Assembly (NCBI RefSeq): GCF_002362255.1
Contig: NZ_LPVV01000001.1
Coordinates: 1 to 64,000 of the forward strand
Origin: Microbacterium sp. SZ1
GTDB lineage: Bacteria; Actinomycetota; Actinomycetes; Actinomycetales; Microbacteriaceae
Reading direction: 5' to 3'
Length of the DNA stretch: 64,000 bases
Part shown: in pieces, positions 41,301-50,058 of the stretch
Layout of the letters: the number at the start of each line of letters is the position of its first letter
Position numbering within the stretch: position 1 is the first letter of the stretch
Made by a program: the position numbers and the translations under genes
Notes under the pieces: model-generated
The model's database searches: none
The model's input: the letters and a program-made list of their open reading frames with translations, nothing else
What the model was told of the DNA's origin: nothing

Positions 41301-43994
41301 TACAGCGGCTACTGGCGAGTCGGCAACGACAGCGGATGGGCCGGAGCGACGACCTTCACGGGCACGATCGACGAGGTCGCCGTGTACGGAAAGGCGCTGA
41401 CCGCGACGCAGGTCAGCGAGCACTACCAGCTCGGCGCCTTCGGCTCGGTGAATCAGACCCCGGCGGCGGCCTTCAGCTCCATCCCGACCGACCTGGCCGT
41501 CGCGTTCGATGCGACGACCTCCACCGATCCGGACGGCTCGATCGCCTCCTACGCGTGGGACTTCGGGGACGGTGCGACGTCGACCGATGGCCCGACTGCG
41601 GCGCACACGTACACCTCGGGCGGCACCTACCAGGTGAAGCTCACCGTGAAGGATGACCGGGGTGCGACCGACAGCATCACGCAGACGGTCACGGTGCGGG
41701 CGGCCAACGTGCTTCCGGCTGCCGCGTTCGACGCGACCTCGACCCACATGAACGTGGCGGTCGACGCGTCGTCCTCGACGGATTCGGACGGCACCATCGC
41801 GACATACTCTTGGTCCTTCGGTGACGGGGCTGTCGCCACCGGCAAGACGGCCGCGCACGCCTACACGACGCCGGGTGAGTACACGGTCACCCTGACCGTG
41901 ACCGACGACCGCGGCGGCAGCGCGACGACCAGCAAGCAGGTCACCGCGGCGCTCGCGCCCAACGTCCTGCCCAGTGCAGCACTGACCGCGACGATCACCA
42001 ACCTGTCTGCCGCGCTCGACGCCTCGGCGTCGACGGACTCGGACGGCCAGATCGTCTCGTACGCGTGGGACTTCGGCGACGCGACGACGGCGACCACGAC
42101 GACCCCGACCGCGGCCCACGACTACGCCGCAGGTGGCGCCTACACGGTCACGGTCATGGTCACGGACAACCGCGGCGGGACGGCATCCGCCTCCAAGCAG
42201 CTGACCGCCGTCGAACCGCCGAAGTTCACGGTGCTGGCGAACGACCAGTTCCAGCGCACGGTGGCAGCCGGATGGGGTACCGCTGACAAGGGCGGCGCCT
42301 GGACGACCTCGGGTGGTAATGCCGCCTTCTCCGTCGACGGCACGACCGGGCGGATCGTCTCGAACATCTACGACACGCGGAGCGTGCTGCTGACGGGCGT
42401 CTCGTCCAAGAACTCCGACATCACGACGAAGTTCTCGGTCGACCGCACGGGAGCCGGGTACTCGTGGACGCTCATCGGCCGTCAGGTCGGTTCGGACAAC
42501 TACTCGGCTCGCGTGCGGTTCGAGGCGGGCAACACGATGCGGGTCTACATCCTCCGCGGAGAGACCGCGATCGGCAGCTCCTACGTGCTGCCCGGCACCT
42601 ACACGGCCGGCACGGAGCTCTCTGTCCGACTCCAGGTGACCGGCACCTCGCCGACCACCGTGCGGACCAAGGTCTGGCGCTCGGCGGATGCCGAGCCCAC
42701 GTCGTGGCAGCTTTCGGGCACCGATACCGCGGCCGCGATGCAGGCCGCCGGCTCCGTCGGACTCCTGACCTACCTGGGCGGAACCTCGGCCACGCCGAAC
42801 GCCACCATGAGTCTGAAGTCCTTCGCCGTGGTAGACCCGACCGCTCCGACCGCTCCCAACCAGCTCCCGACTGCGGCGTTCACGCCGACCGCGGCGGGTC
42901 TCAAGGTGACGGTCGACGGATCGGCGTCGACCGACTCGGACGGCACGATCCAGTCGTACGCATGGACCTTCGGCGACGGGGGTACGGCCACCGGCGCGAC
43001 GGCCTCGCACACGTACACGACGGCGGGCACCTACTCGGTCACCCTGACCGTGACGGACGACCGCGGCGCTGTCGCCACCAAGACGACTGCCGTGACCGTC
43101 GCTCCGGCGCCGAACCAGGCACCGGTCGCTGCGTTCACGCCGACGGCCACCGGCCTCGGGGTCGCCGTGGACGGGTCGGCCTCGTCCGACCCCGACGGCA
43201 CGATCCAGTCGTACGCGTGGACCTTCGGCGACGGGGGGACGGCCACCGGTGCGACGGCCTCGCACACGTACGCGTCGGCGGGCACCTACTCGGTCACCCT
43301 CACAGTGACCGACGACAAGGGCGCCACCAACGCGATCGTCAAGCAGGTCGCGGTCACGGCACCTCCGGCGAACGCCCCACTGGTCACCGACACGTTCACC
43401 CGCACGGTTCCCTCCGGCGGGTGGGGCTCCGCCGACCTCGGCGGAGCCTGGACGCTCCAGGGTGGATCAGCATCCTATTCCGTCTCAGGGACAGCGGGTC
43501 TCGTCTCGATGGCCCCGTCGCAGACGCGCACGGCGCGGCTCGGGCTGTCGGGAACGGATGCAGTGATCCGCGTCTCGATCGCGGCCGATCAGGTCGCCAC
43601 CGGCGGTGCGGCGACGGGCACCGTGATCGGCCGCCAGGTCGGCGCATCGAACTACTCCGCTCGAGTCCGATTCGAGGTCGGCGGCGGCGTGCGGCTCTAC
43701 CTGCTGCGTGACGAGACCGCCCTTGGCTCGTACCTGATGCCGGGCGTGACCTACACGCCGGGAACCGTGCTGAACGTGGCTCTCTCGGTCACAGGCACGA
43801 ACCCGACGACGCTGTCCGCCAAGGTCTGGAAGGCGACGGATGTCGAGCCCGCCGCCTGGCAGGTCACGGCGACCGACACCACCGCCGCCATGCAGGCCGC
43901 AGGCACGGTGGGTCTCATGAACACGGTCTCCGGAGCATCCACGCTCCCGTCCACCGTCTTCACGTGGGACGACCTCAGCATCACCAAGCAGTAG
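38331..43994 (+). CDS. giant secreted surface protein with beta-propeller, LamG and PKD domains
   Basis: GTG 38331 is preceded by CTGGGGAG with good spacing. The 1887-residue product has a signal peptide (ending PAAASADTA, about residue 50). The rest is a mosaic: beta-propeller-like repeats (about 55-470: YVGGSFSKA, YVAGMFSQA, YLAGEFTTV), fibronectin III (about 480-570), two LamG/concanavalin domains (about 580-1010), and three PKD domains (about 1030-1295). A beta-sandwich domain follows (about 1300-1500), then two more PKD domains and a second copy of the beta-sandwich. PKD segments have the motif YAWDFGDG. No LPXTG or membrane anchor at the C-terminus. I infer a cell-surface or matrix protein binding the polysaccharide; enzyme activity is not evident. 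Confidence 0.9.
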   Translation: MHINWGGRVVAAEKGSARRPRVAQLMGAVVTALALTVGALVVPAAASADTAPAAGTPETVAGDALPTVQIDGVVYAQEVVGNTVYVGGSFSKARPAGAPAGTNETPRANLLAYDLTTGNLISSWNPGTNNTVLDIKKSADGSRIYVAGMFSQAAGAWRYRVAAFDTATGALITNWAPETNGRVDSVAVTDSSIYLAGEFTTVNGAQRTKVAAVSASTGAVTDFSADVQGGYGAKGIVVSPDRSKVVIAGSFTSVNGSTNPGRGITALDASTGTLLPWAMNSVLRNGGTAAAMYSLSSDGDSVYGTGFDFGGTSQDGFEGGFRANWSDGSLVWMEDCHGDSYDIAPTADTTYVVGHPHYCGNVNGFPETNPRSFKHSLAFSKAPNGKAITNDTQGYRNFAGQPTSDLLQWYPEYVPGTYTGQSQGPWQVTAFGNYLLVGGEFLKVNGAGQQGIVRFATKTVAPNKQGPQVQGGAWSLSATSFQTGVNRLSWTANYDRDNQSLKYQVFRQDKGMTTPIYETDQLSNFWTRPAMSYRDNTAVPGTTYNYRVKATDAFGNSTQSDWTPVTTAAAGVSTAYDDAVLTSAPVDYWPLNEGSGAAGFDWSGGNDLVVANATRGTAGPVGTATATTFSGSSNSGARTANSIQGPQTFTAEAWFKTGSTQGGKILGFGNAATGNSGSYDRHVYLDNSGRVTFGVYPGATRTITSGTGFNNNQWHHVVASLSPAGQVLYVDGVKIGERSDTTSAQDYTGYWRIGGDNFGSWPNVGSSAYLNGSISNVAIYDRALTRKEIDAHWVASGRTSTIPAAPADSYGKSVFDLDPTLYWRLNETGTGTTAADSGINGSTGTYTGNTSVLVKNQTGAISGVSNKAVRWAPTTSSTTVRLAGTKQYVAPQVFSSEAWFKTTTTAGGKILGFGDSNSGLSSSNDRHIFMTPNGVLNFGVWNNAQFTISTPGSYNDGQWHHVVGSLSGDGMAFYVDGALVGTNANTVAQDYSGYWRVGNDSGWAGATTFTGTIDEVAVYGKALTATQVSEHYQLGAFGSVNQTPAAAFSSIPTDLAVAFDATTSTDPDGSIASYAWDFGDGATSTDGPTAAHTYTSGGTYQVKLTVKDDRGATDSITQTVTVRAANVLPAAAFDATSTHMNVAVDASSSTDSDGTIATYSWSFGDGAVATGKTAAHAYTTPGEYTVTLTVTDDRGGSATTSKQVTAALAPNVLPSAALTATITNLSAALDASASTDSDGQIVSYAWDFGDATTATTTTPTAAHDYAAGGAYTVTVMVTDNRGGTASASKQLTAVEPPKFTVLANDQFQRTVAAGWGTADKGGAWTTSGGNAAFSVDGTTGRIVSNIYDTRSVLLTGVSSKNSDITTKFSVDRTGAGYSWTLIGRQVGSDNYSARVRFEAGNTMRVYILRGETAIGSSYVLPGTYTAGTELSVRLQVTGTSPTTVRTKVWRSADAEPTSWQLSGTDTAAAMQAAGSVGLLTYLGGTSATPNATMSLKSFAVVDPTAPTAPNQLPTAAFTPTAAGLKVTVDGSASTDSDGTIQSYAWTFGDGGTATGATASHTYTTAGTYSVTLTVTDDRGAVATKTTAVTVAPAPNQAPVAAFTPTATGLGVAVDGSASSDPDGTIQSYAWTFGDGGTATGATASHTYASAGTYSVTLTVTDDKGATNAIVKQVAVTAPPANAPLVTDTFTRTVPSGGWGSADLGGAWTLQGGSASYSVSGTAGLVSMAPSQTRTARLGLSGTDAVIRVSIAADQVATGGAATGTVIGRQVGASNYSARVRFEVGGGVRLYLLRDETALGSYLMPGVTYTPGTVLNVALSVTGTNPTTLSAKVWKATDVEPAAWQVTATDTTAAMQAAGTVGLMNTVSGASTLPSTVFTWDDLSITKQ

Positions 43995-44007
43995 CCGTCG
44001 ACGGCTG

Positions 44008-44035
44008 AAGGCCCCGCGAGAGATCGCGGGGCCTT
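44008..44035. terminator. strong bidirectional terminator
   Basis: AAGGCCCCGCGA - GAGA - TCGCGGGGCCTT is a perfect 12-bp stem with a 4-base loop, 13 bases after the surface protein stop. The ends AAGG/CCTT give a short U run in both directions, so it can also end the minus-strand Wzy operon. Confidence 0.92.
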
Positions 44036-44120
44036 CGGCGTACTCGGGAGCGGTCGACGAGGGATGCCTGACCCCCTGCAGCGGAGCTGCGCTCGGCCAG
44101 CGCGGTCGGCGGCTGGCGGC

Positions 44121-45335
44121 TCAGCGCTGGAAGCTGACGAAGTCGGTGCGGGCGGGTGCCTCAGCGGTCCGATCCGGGCGCGGCACCATGACGAGTGCCA
44201 CACCCAGGATGAGGGTCGCGATCGACGTGGAGAAGAAGGGAGCGAAGAGCGAGTCCCAGAAGACCTGGATGGTGAGGAAGATGGTGAGTCCGCTCGCTCG
44301 TCGCTGCGCGACCTGGCCGGCGGTGCCGAGTGCGACGATGACGAGGAGCACCACGAGCAGCGCGGCCCCGAACAATCCGAACCGGATCCAGAGGTCGCCG
44401 AGCATCGAGTGCACCTCGTAGCCGTTTCCGAACATGTACCGCTCGACGTAGCCGTTGTTCGGATCGTAGTTGAGCCTCGCCATGCCGGTCTTCGCGATCG
44501 TGAGGTCGATGCCGTTCGCGATCGTCCCCGACCCCAGTCCGAAGGGATTCGCCGCGATGAGCTCGGTCGAAGCCCCCAGTTCCGGCCGACCCCCGAGGAT
44601 GAGCGACCCGGATTGCGCGATCTGGGCCTCCGAGCGAACCGCGGCGGCGCGCCCGAACCACCCCTCGAGGATGAAGGCCTGCAGTGCCGAGTACCCGATG
44701 ACGGCGACGAAACCGAAGACGGCCAGAGTGCGCACCGTGGACGAGCTCTTCGACAGTCGTGCGCCCACGGCCTGCCAGACGACGAGTGCCGCCGCGACCA
44801 GGAGCATGGATCCGGCCGAACGGGAGTCGTTCAGCGCGGAGACGACGCCGAGCAGGAGCAGCGCGAGGACCTCGAGCCAGAGCTTGCGGCTCAGCATGCA
44901 GAGGGCGAGGACGATGACGGTCGCCGGAACGGACAGGTCGAACTTCCAGATGTTGTCGCTGTCGACGCCGTGCAGCACGACCGAGGCCGAGAGTCCCACC
45001 CCGTATGCCAACGCGGTCGGAGCGGTCCCCAGGATCGTGCGCGCCCACACCACGACGCCGATCCCGCAGAGGAGTCCGACGAGCGCGAACGTGTTCTGCT
45101 GCATCATCGAATCGTTCGTCGGGTGATCGGCGGCGAAGAAGTCTGTGAGGACGAGCCCGCTGATGATCGCGAGACCCCCGACCACGACCGTCGCCCGCCC
45201 CCCGCGCATCCGCCAGATCGCAACGATCCAGACGGGCAGCAGAAGCAGGCTCAGGACGATCCCCGCGGTGACGCCCTGCACGAGCGTCACTCGCGCGGCG
45301 ATGATGATGCAGGCCAGGGCGGCGAGGATCTTCAC
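44121..45335 (-). CDS. Wzy-like O-antigen/exopolysaccharide polymerase
   Basis: GTG 45335 overlaps the stop of the flippase gene as GTGA and has AGGAGGAGG upstream. The 404-residue protein has 10-11 membrane helices and a large extracytoplasmic loop (about 220-310: GSLILGGRPELGASTELIAANPFG; VHSMLGDLWIRFG), the topology of Wzy/WaaL proteins. It would join lipid-linked repeat units outside the membrane. Last gene of the operon started at 48072. Confidence 0.87.
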   Translation of the reverse strand: MKILAALACIIIAARVTLVQGVTAGIVLSLLLLPVWIVAIWRMRGGRATVVVGGLAIISGLVLTDFFAADHPTNDSMMQQNTFALVGLLCGIGVVVWARTILGTAPTALAYGVGLSASVVLHGVDSDNIWKFDLSVPATVIVLALCMLSRKLWLEVLALLLLGVVSALNDSRSAGSMLLVAAALVVWQAVGARLSKSSSTVRTLAVFGFVAVIGYSALQAFILEGWFGRAAAVRSEAQIAQSGSLILGGRPELGASTELIAANPFGLGSGTIANGIDLTIAKTGMARLNYDPNNGYVERYMFGNGYEVHSMLGDLWIRFGLFGAALLVVLLVIVALGTAGQVAQRRASGLTIFLTIQVFWDSLFAPFFSTSIATLILGVALVMVPRPDRTAEAPARTDFVSFQR

Positions 45336-46654
45336 TCCGGAGCCTCCTCCTGCGACGAAGGTCCGCCCAGGAGTCGTTCGCGGTGCCGCGAGATGTAGAC
45401 GGCGAAGGGTATGACCTGGAACACGAGGACGGAGAAGGCATTCGCGAGCACGGGCCCGGCTGCGCCCAGCGGCGGCGTCACGATCAGAGCGAGCGCGATG
45501 GTCGACACCGTCATCAGCGCCACGGGGATCATCTGGAACCGGATCCCGGCCTCGTCCATCAGGAACATGCCCAGCGGATACAGGGCGGCCTGGCACACCA
45601 CCATCGCCCCGAAGGCGAGGACGGTCGTGCCGGCGACGTCGAGCGTTCCGTCGGTGATGAACGCGAACAGCCAGGGCGACACGGCCCAGACGATCGCGCA
45701 GACCACCGCTGCCCCGCCGGCGAACATCGCCGCGACGAGGTACGGCCCGCGGGTGAGGGTGCCGCGCGCGCGAGCGCGGGTGAACAAGGGCCACAGCGCC
45801 AGGCCGCCCGCTGCCACGACGCCGTTGATGGCGAAGAACACCTGGCCCACCGCTCCGTACTCGGCGACCTCATGGGTGCTGCCCGACTGCGCCAGGACAT
45901 ATCGGAGCAGGGCGACCGACAGCGGTGCGGAGACGAGCTGCACGAGCATGGGCCAACCCACGTGCATGACACGCACGCCGGGTACGCGCCGGACGCCCGG
46001 GACGTCTCGCAGCGCAGTGCCGAGAAGAGGTGCCAGTGCGGCCAGAGCGAACCCGAACCCGGCGGCAGCGACTACGAATCCGGACACCATCGACGACAGC
46101 GCGAGGAACGTGCCGGCGGACGGCGGCGCGAACGACACGAGGAGCCAGACCAGCAGCAGGTTGAGCGGACCCTGTGCGGCCTGGATCAGGATGATCAGGT
46201 GGTTCTTGTGCAGGCCGAGGAGCACGCGCTGCCAGATCCCCAACGGGATCCCGAGGCAGAAGATCATCAGGGACACGAAAGCGGCGAGATCGGCGCCGGG
46301 GATGCTGCCCGCCTCACCCAGGATCGCGCCCCATGCGCCGGTGAGGTAGAGGACCGCGTTGACCACCATGCCGGCACCGGCGAAGGCGACCATGATCCGC
46401 CCTACGGTGGTGAGCTGCGCGCGGATCCGACGGTCGGATCGGGGGTTGTCGCTGACCGCGATGCTGTTGACGAGAACGGCTCCCGAGCCGAGATCGGAGA
46501 AGGAGATCAAGCCGGGAAGGGAGGCCACCAGCGTATACAGCGCGTAGTACTCGACGCCGGATCCGCCCAGGATCAGGCGCACCGTGAGGACGCCGCAGAC
46601 CAGCGAGATGGCCATCGACACGGCCCTCGCCCCCAGTGCGAGGAAGACGCTCAT
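45332..46654 (-). CDS. Wzx-like polysaccharide flippase (MOP family)
   Basis: A 440-residue protein with 12-14 hydrophobic helices, beginning ALGARAVSMAISLVCG as in RfbX/Wzx and PST-type exporters. It should flip the lipid-linked repeat unit across the membrane. Four-base overlaps at both ends (46651-46654 and 45332-45335) couple it with the tyrosine autokinase and the polymerase. Confidence 0.92.
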   Translation of the reverse strand: MSVFLALGARAVSMAISLVCGVLTVRLILGGSGVEYYALYTLVASLPGLISFSDLGSGAVLVNSIAVSDNPRSDRRIRAQLTTVGRIMVAFAGAGMVVNAVLYLTGAWGAILGEAGSIPGADLAAFVSLMIFCLGIPLGIWQRVLLGLHKNHLIILIQAAQGPLNLLLVWLLVSFAPPSAGTFLALSSMVSGFVVAAAGFGFALAALAPLLGTALRDVPGVRRVPGVRVMHVGWPMLVQLVSAPLSVALLRYVLAQSGSTHEVAEYGAVGQVFFAINGVVAAGGLALWPLFTRARARGTLTRGPYLVAAMFAGGAAVVCAIVWAVSPWLFAFITDGTLDVAGTTVLAFGAMVVCQAALYPLGMFLMDEAGIRFQMIPVALMTVSTIALALIVTPPLGAAGPVLANAFSVLVFQVIPFAVYISRHRERLLGGPSSQEEAPE

Positions 46655-48072
46655 GCGTCGACGGCGCCGCCGCCGATCTCCTTCGCGGTCCGAGCCGCCT
46701 TGCGCGAAACGGGGCGCCCCAGGAAGCGCTTCGGGGCATCGGGAGCGTAGTAGGGACTGCTCTCGTTGCGCTTGACGGCGTTGAGGACGATGCCCACGAC
46801 ATCCTTCTTCGTCGACTTCAGCGTGCTGAGCACCGCACTGATCTGCTTGCGACGCGTTCGTCCCGATCGCGCGACCACGAGCACGCCGTCCGACAGATCG
46901 GCCAGCCAGAGAGCGTCCGACACGACGAGAGCCGGTGCGCTGTCGACGATGACGTATTCATAGCGCTCGCGGGCCTCGGCCACGAGTTCGCGCAGCCGGT
47001 GCGACGTGATGAGCTGTCCGGGATTCGGAGCAGCAGCCCCACCGGCGATGATGTCGATGTTCACCGCCTCGGAGTGCTGCACCGCCTCATCGAACGTCGC
47101 GTCGCCCACGAGGATCGATGTGACGCCGACCGACCCCTCCAGCTGGAGAGCGGTCGCGACCGAGGACCGCCGCAGGTCGGCGTCGATGAGCAGGACATCG
47201 TGATTCGACTCCGCGAGCGCGGCGGCCAGGCCGATGCTCACCGACGATTTGCCCTCGTGCGGTGCTGACGACGTCATCATCACGACCTGCAGGTCGCGGT
47301 CGACCGCGACGTACTTGAGATTCGCAGCGAGAGCGCGGAACGACTCGGCTGATCTGCTGTCGCGACTGCGCAGCATGGTGGAGAGGATCGTGTAGGTGCG
47401 GCGCCACGCGACGATCTCGCCGATGACCGGAGCGTCGGTTATGGATGCGATGTCGGAACGCTCGCTGATGCGCGTGCCGAGCACGCGTCGGAACAGCGCA
47501 TACGCGACACTCAGGCCGAAGCCGATCGCGGCGCCGATGAGGGCGAAGAGCCTCGTGTTCGGGCCGATCGGGGCCTGCGGCTCGCGAGCGGGGGCGATGG
47601 TCTCGAGGCGCACAGCGGGAGCGCCTTCGGCGTCGCTCGGCGACACATCGGCCACGGCCGAGATGAGCGAGTCCGTGATCGCGGCTGCCGTCTCCTGGGC
47701 GCGCACGCGATCGTTGTCGGTCACCGAGATCTCGATCACGACGGTGTTCAGAGTGTTCACCACCGACACCCGCTTGGCCAGCTGCGTCGCGGTCTCGTCG
47801 AGATCGAGGTCCTCGATGACGGGGGAGAGCACCAGAGGCGACGAGGCGAGCACAGCGTACGTCTGCACGAGGCTCTGGACGTAACTGGACCCCTGGACGA
47901 GTTCGTTCGTGCTGTCGCCGCGCTGAGGGATCACCATCACCGCGGCGGTCGAGCTGTACTCGGCCGGCAGCGTGCGCGCGTAACCGAAGGCCGCCCCGGC
48001 GCCGATGATGGTCAGCGCGACGATGACGATCCACTGCCGACGCAGCGCGTCGATGTAGTCCTGCAGTGTCAT
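46651..48072 (-). CDS. Wzz/Wzc-like polysaccharide co-polymerase with tyrosine autokinase domain
   Basis: A 473-residue protein. N-terminal Wzz domain: helix at about 15-32, extracytoplasmic part, second helix at about 172-192. C-terminal BY-kinase (about 225-455): Walker A APHEGKSS near 270, Walker A' VLLIDADLRR, Walker B VIVDSAP. The C-terminus has a PYY pair rather than a long tyrosine cluster. One polypeptide contains both halves, as is common in actinobacteria. It controls chain length and export with Wzx/Wzy; the phosphatase encoded at 49452 is the natural opponent. Confidence 0.94.
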   Translation of the reverse strand: MTLQDYIDALRRQWIVIVALTIIGAGAAFGYARTLPAEYSSTAAVMVIPQRGDSTNELVQGSSYVQSLVQTYAVLASSPLVLSPVIEDLDLDETATQLAKRVSVVNTLNTVVIEISVTDNDRVRAQETAAAITDSLISAVADVSPSDAEGAPAVRLETIAPAREPQAPIGPNTRLFALIGAAIGFGLSVAYALFRRVLGTRISERSDIASITDAPVIGEIVAWRRTYTILSTMLRSRDSRSAESFRALAANLKYVAVDRDLQVVMMTSSAPHEGKSSVSIGLAAALAESNHDVLLIDADLRRSSVATALQLEGSVGVTSILVGDATFDEAVQHSEAVNIDIIAGGAAAPNPGQLITSHRLRELVAEARERYEYVIVDSAPALVVSDALWLADLSDGVLVVARSGRTRRKQISAVLSTLKSTKKDVVGIVLNAVKRNESSPYYAPDAPKRFLGRPVSRKAARTAKEIGGGAVDA

Positions 48073-48092
48073 GTTCTCTCTTTCCCCCTGCC

Positions 48093-48130
48093 GGGCCGGA
48101 CCCCTCTCGCGATGAAGCCCGGTCCAGCCC
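48093..48130 (-). terminator. inverted repeat after the GT4 gene (weak terminator or attenuator)
   Basis: GGGCCGGACC (48093-48102) and GGTCCAGCCC (48121-48130) pair with one mismatch over an 18-base loop. It starts right at the stop of the GT4 gene and ends 20 bases before the Wzc start on the same strand, so it may reduce read-through into the export operon. Confidence 0.35.
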
Positions 48131-49308
48131 TATTCTCCCCTGTTCGGGGGCGGGAAATCCTCCCGCGCCCCGGAATCATCTGATCCGGCCACACGCCGGA
48201 TCGTCGCCGCCACTCGCCGGTGGTAGCCCTCCGTCGAGTGCCGGTCCGACGCAGTGGCTGCCGCGCCCGGCGCCTCTGTCACGATGCTCGACCAGCCCTC
48301 GACGATCGTCTCCACCGCATCGGCGATCGATGCCGCGTCGCCCGGGGCGGCGATCCGCGCCGTCGGATACCCGTCGACGGCTTCTCGCAGTCCGGCGAGA
48401 TCGCTCACGACGACGGGTCGGCCGGCGAGAACCGCTTCGACGGCGGTGTTCCCGAACGACTCGTCGGTGCGGGAGGGCACGATCATGAGGTCGCACCGGG
48501 CGAGGTGCGGCCATACGTCGGCGTCGTATCCGTGCAGTGCGACCGAGTCCGCGAGACCGCGCGCATCGATCTGCTCGGCGAGCTCGGCCGAGTACCACTC
48601 GTACCCGCGGAAGACGTCGCCGACGATGTCGAGGCGGGCGTCGTGACCCCGCTCGCGGAGCGCGGCAACTGCTCCCACCACGGCGTCGGGAGCCTTGCGC
48701 GGCGAGAGGCGCCCCACGTAACCGATCCTGATGTCATCCAGTCGATCTCGGAGCGGCGCGGGCGCAGCCGGCCCCCCGATCGGGTTGAGGATGACGGTGA
48801 TTCGCCGACGGAGGGCCGGCAGAGAGCGCCTCAGCAGTTCAGCGGTGAAGCGACTGTTCGCGATCACCGCATGGGCCCACAGCTGGGGGAGGTACAGTGC
48901 CGCTCGCACCGCCCACGGCGCGTCCGACTCGGCCTCGTGCACGTGGGTCACGGTCGGCACCCCGCGCAGGCGCAGGAGGAGCGGCCACTGGGGGAGGATC
49001 ACCGTGCTCACATACGCGGCATCCGGGCGGTGGAGCCGTATCAGGCGCCAGGACTCGATGAGGCCGAGAGCGGCCGAGGAGATGAGCGACGGCCAGTGGC
49101 GGGGTCGCAGCAGGTGCTTGCGCAGCACGAACATGCGACTGACGGCGACGTTCACCCCGCGATCTTCCAGCTCGGTGACCAATGGGCCGGATTCGGGGAG
49201 CACCGCGACGACATCGTGACCGGCGGCGACCAGACCGGCGGCGGACTCGAGGGTGACGCGATCGGCTCCGTACAGTTCAGCGCCGGGATGCACGACGAGC
49301 ACACGCAT
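48130..49308 (-). CDS. GT4 family glycosyltransferase
   Basis: ATG 49308 has GAGGGGAAA upstream; an in-frame ATG at 49356 is less likely. The 392-residue GT-B enzyme has VVHPGAELYGADRVTLES at the N-terminus (acceptor domain) and IGYVGRLSPRKAPDAV, then MIVPSRTDESFGNTAVEAVLAGRPV (donor-binding E-x7-E) in the C-terminal half. No transmembrane helix. It adds one sugar of the repeat unit at the cytoplasmic face. Confidence 0.93.
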   Translation of the reverse strand: MRVLVVHPGAELYGADRVTLESAAGLVAAGHDVVAVLPESGPLVTELEDRGVNVAVSRMFVLRKHLLRPRHWPSLISSAALGLIESWRLIRLHRPDAAYVSTVILPQWPLLLRLRGVPTVTHVHEAESDAPWAVRAALYLPQLWAHAVIANSRFTAELLRRSLPALRRRITVILNPIGGPAAPAPLRDRLDDIRIGYVGRLSPRKAPDAVVGAVAALRERGHDARLDIVGDVFRGYEWYSAELAEQIDARGLADSVALHGYDADVWPHLARCDLMIVPSRTDESFGNTAVEAVLAGRPVVVSDLAGLREAVDGYPTARIAAPGDAASIADAVETIVEGWSSIVTEAPGAAATASDRHSTEGYHRRVAATIRRVAGSDDSGAREDFPPPNRGE

Positions 49309-49451
49309 GCGGATTTCCCCTCTCGCGTCCATCCGATCCGCGGGAGCCCGCTCCATCGGTGTGTGAGATCATTCTTACCGTGTCGGTGCGGCGCTGGGTG
49401 AGCCGCCGGGATTCGGGGAGCCGACGGAGACTGCTGGGGATGGGATTCGAG

Positions 49452-50042
49452 ATGAGCGAGAGCGTCCTGTTCGTCTGCGCGCAGAACGTGTGCCGTTCGC
49501 CGCTGATGGCTGCGGCCTTCCAGGAGGCGCTCCGCGCCGAGGGCGAGTTGGGGCTCGGGCCTTCCGAATGGGAGGTGGAGTCGGTCGGCACCGTGGCGTC
49601 CGAGGGGCATCGCGCATGTCGCATCGCCTCGGGGCTCGAGCCGGCCGCGGCGACCCACCACTCGGTGCGGCTCGAGGCCGATGATCTCGACGTCGCCGAT
49701 ATCGTGATCGTCGCATCGCTGGACGAGCGCTCAATCGTCGCCCGGATGCGTCCGCAAGCGCGTTCGCGAACGTTCACTCTGCGCGAGGCGGTTCTGCTGG
49801 GAGAGCAGCCCATCGACGCGGGTTCGATCACGGAATACGCGGCAGCGCTCCATTCGAGGCGAGGCACACTCGATCTCCCGAAACCGTCGTCGCTGCCGTG
49901 GCGGCGCGGACCCGAGCCGCTCGACGTCGTCGACGTGCACCAGATGGGGCCGCGCGCCCACCGGAAGGGACTCGAGAGGGCGGCGATCGACGCCCGGCTC
50001 CTCGCCTCTCGGCTGCGTCGCGATCTCGCGGCGCGCACCTGA
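49452..50042 (+). CDS. low-molecular-weight protein tyrosine phosphatase (Wzb-like)
   Basis: I choose ATG 49452 (GGGA six bases upstream), giving 196 residues; ATGs at 49359 and 49440 are in-frame alternatives. The P-loop C9-A-Q-N-V-C-R15-S starts the protein (C-x5-R). The C-terminal general-acid motif, usually DP(F/Y/W), appears as VVDVHQMG, so the acid Asp is kept but the Pro is not. The C-terminal third is basic and longer than in minimal enzymes. It lies on the opposite strand to the Wzc gene but inside the same locus and probably dephosphorylates Wzc. Confidence 0.88.
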   Translation: MSESVLFVCAQNVCRSPLMAAAFQEALRAEGELGLGPSEWEVESVGTVASEGHRACRIASGLEPAAATHHSVRLEADDLDVADIVIVASLDERSIVARMRPQARSRTFTLREAVLLGEQPIDAGSITEYAAALHSRRGTLDLPKPSSLPWRRGPEPLDVVDVHQMGPRAHRKGLERAAIDARLLASRLRRDLAART

Positions 50043-50058
50043 CCCGTCCGCGAGACGG

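Noticed and set aside
38265..43265. A 1666-codon open frame on the minus strand inside the surface protein gene
   Set aside because: Antisense shadow caused by high GC at third positions; no signal, start context or domain.
49434..49440. CTGGGGA before the phosphatase gene, and similar copies at 38318 and 27594, as parts of a regulon
   Set aside because: These single copies overlap or replace the ribosome binding site of the following gene, so they need no regulator. Only the cluster at 52798-52856 and the copies at 27611 and 35705 are not explained that way.
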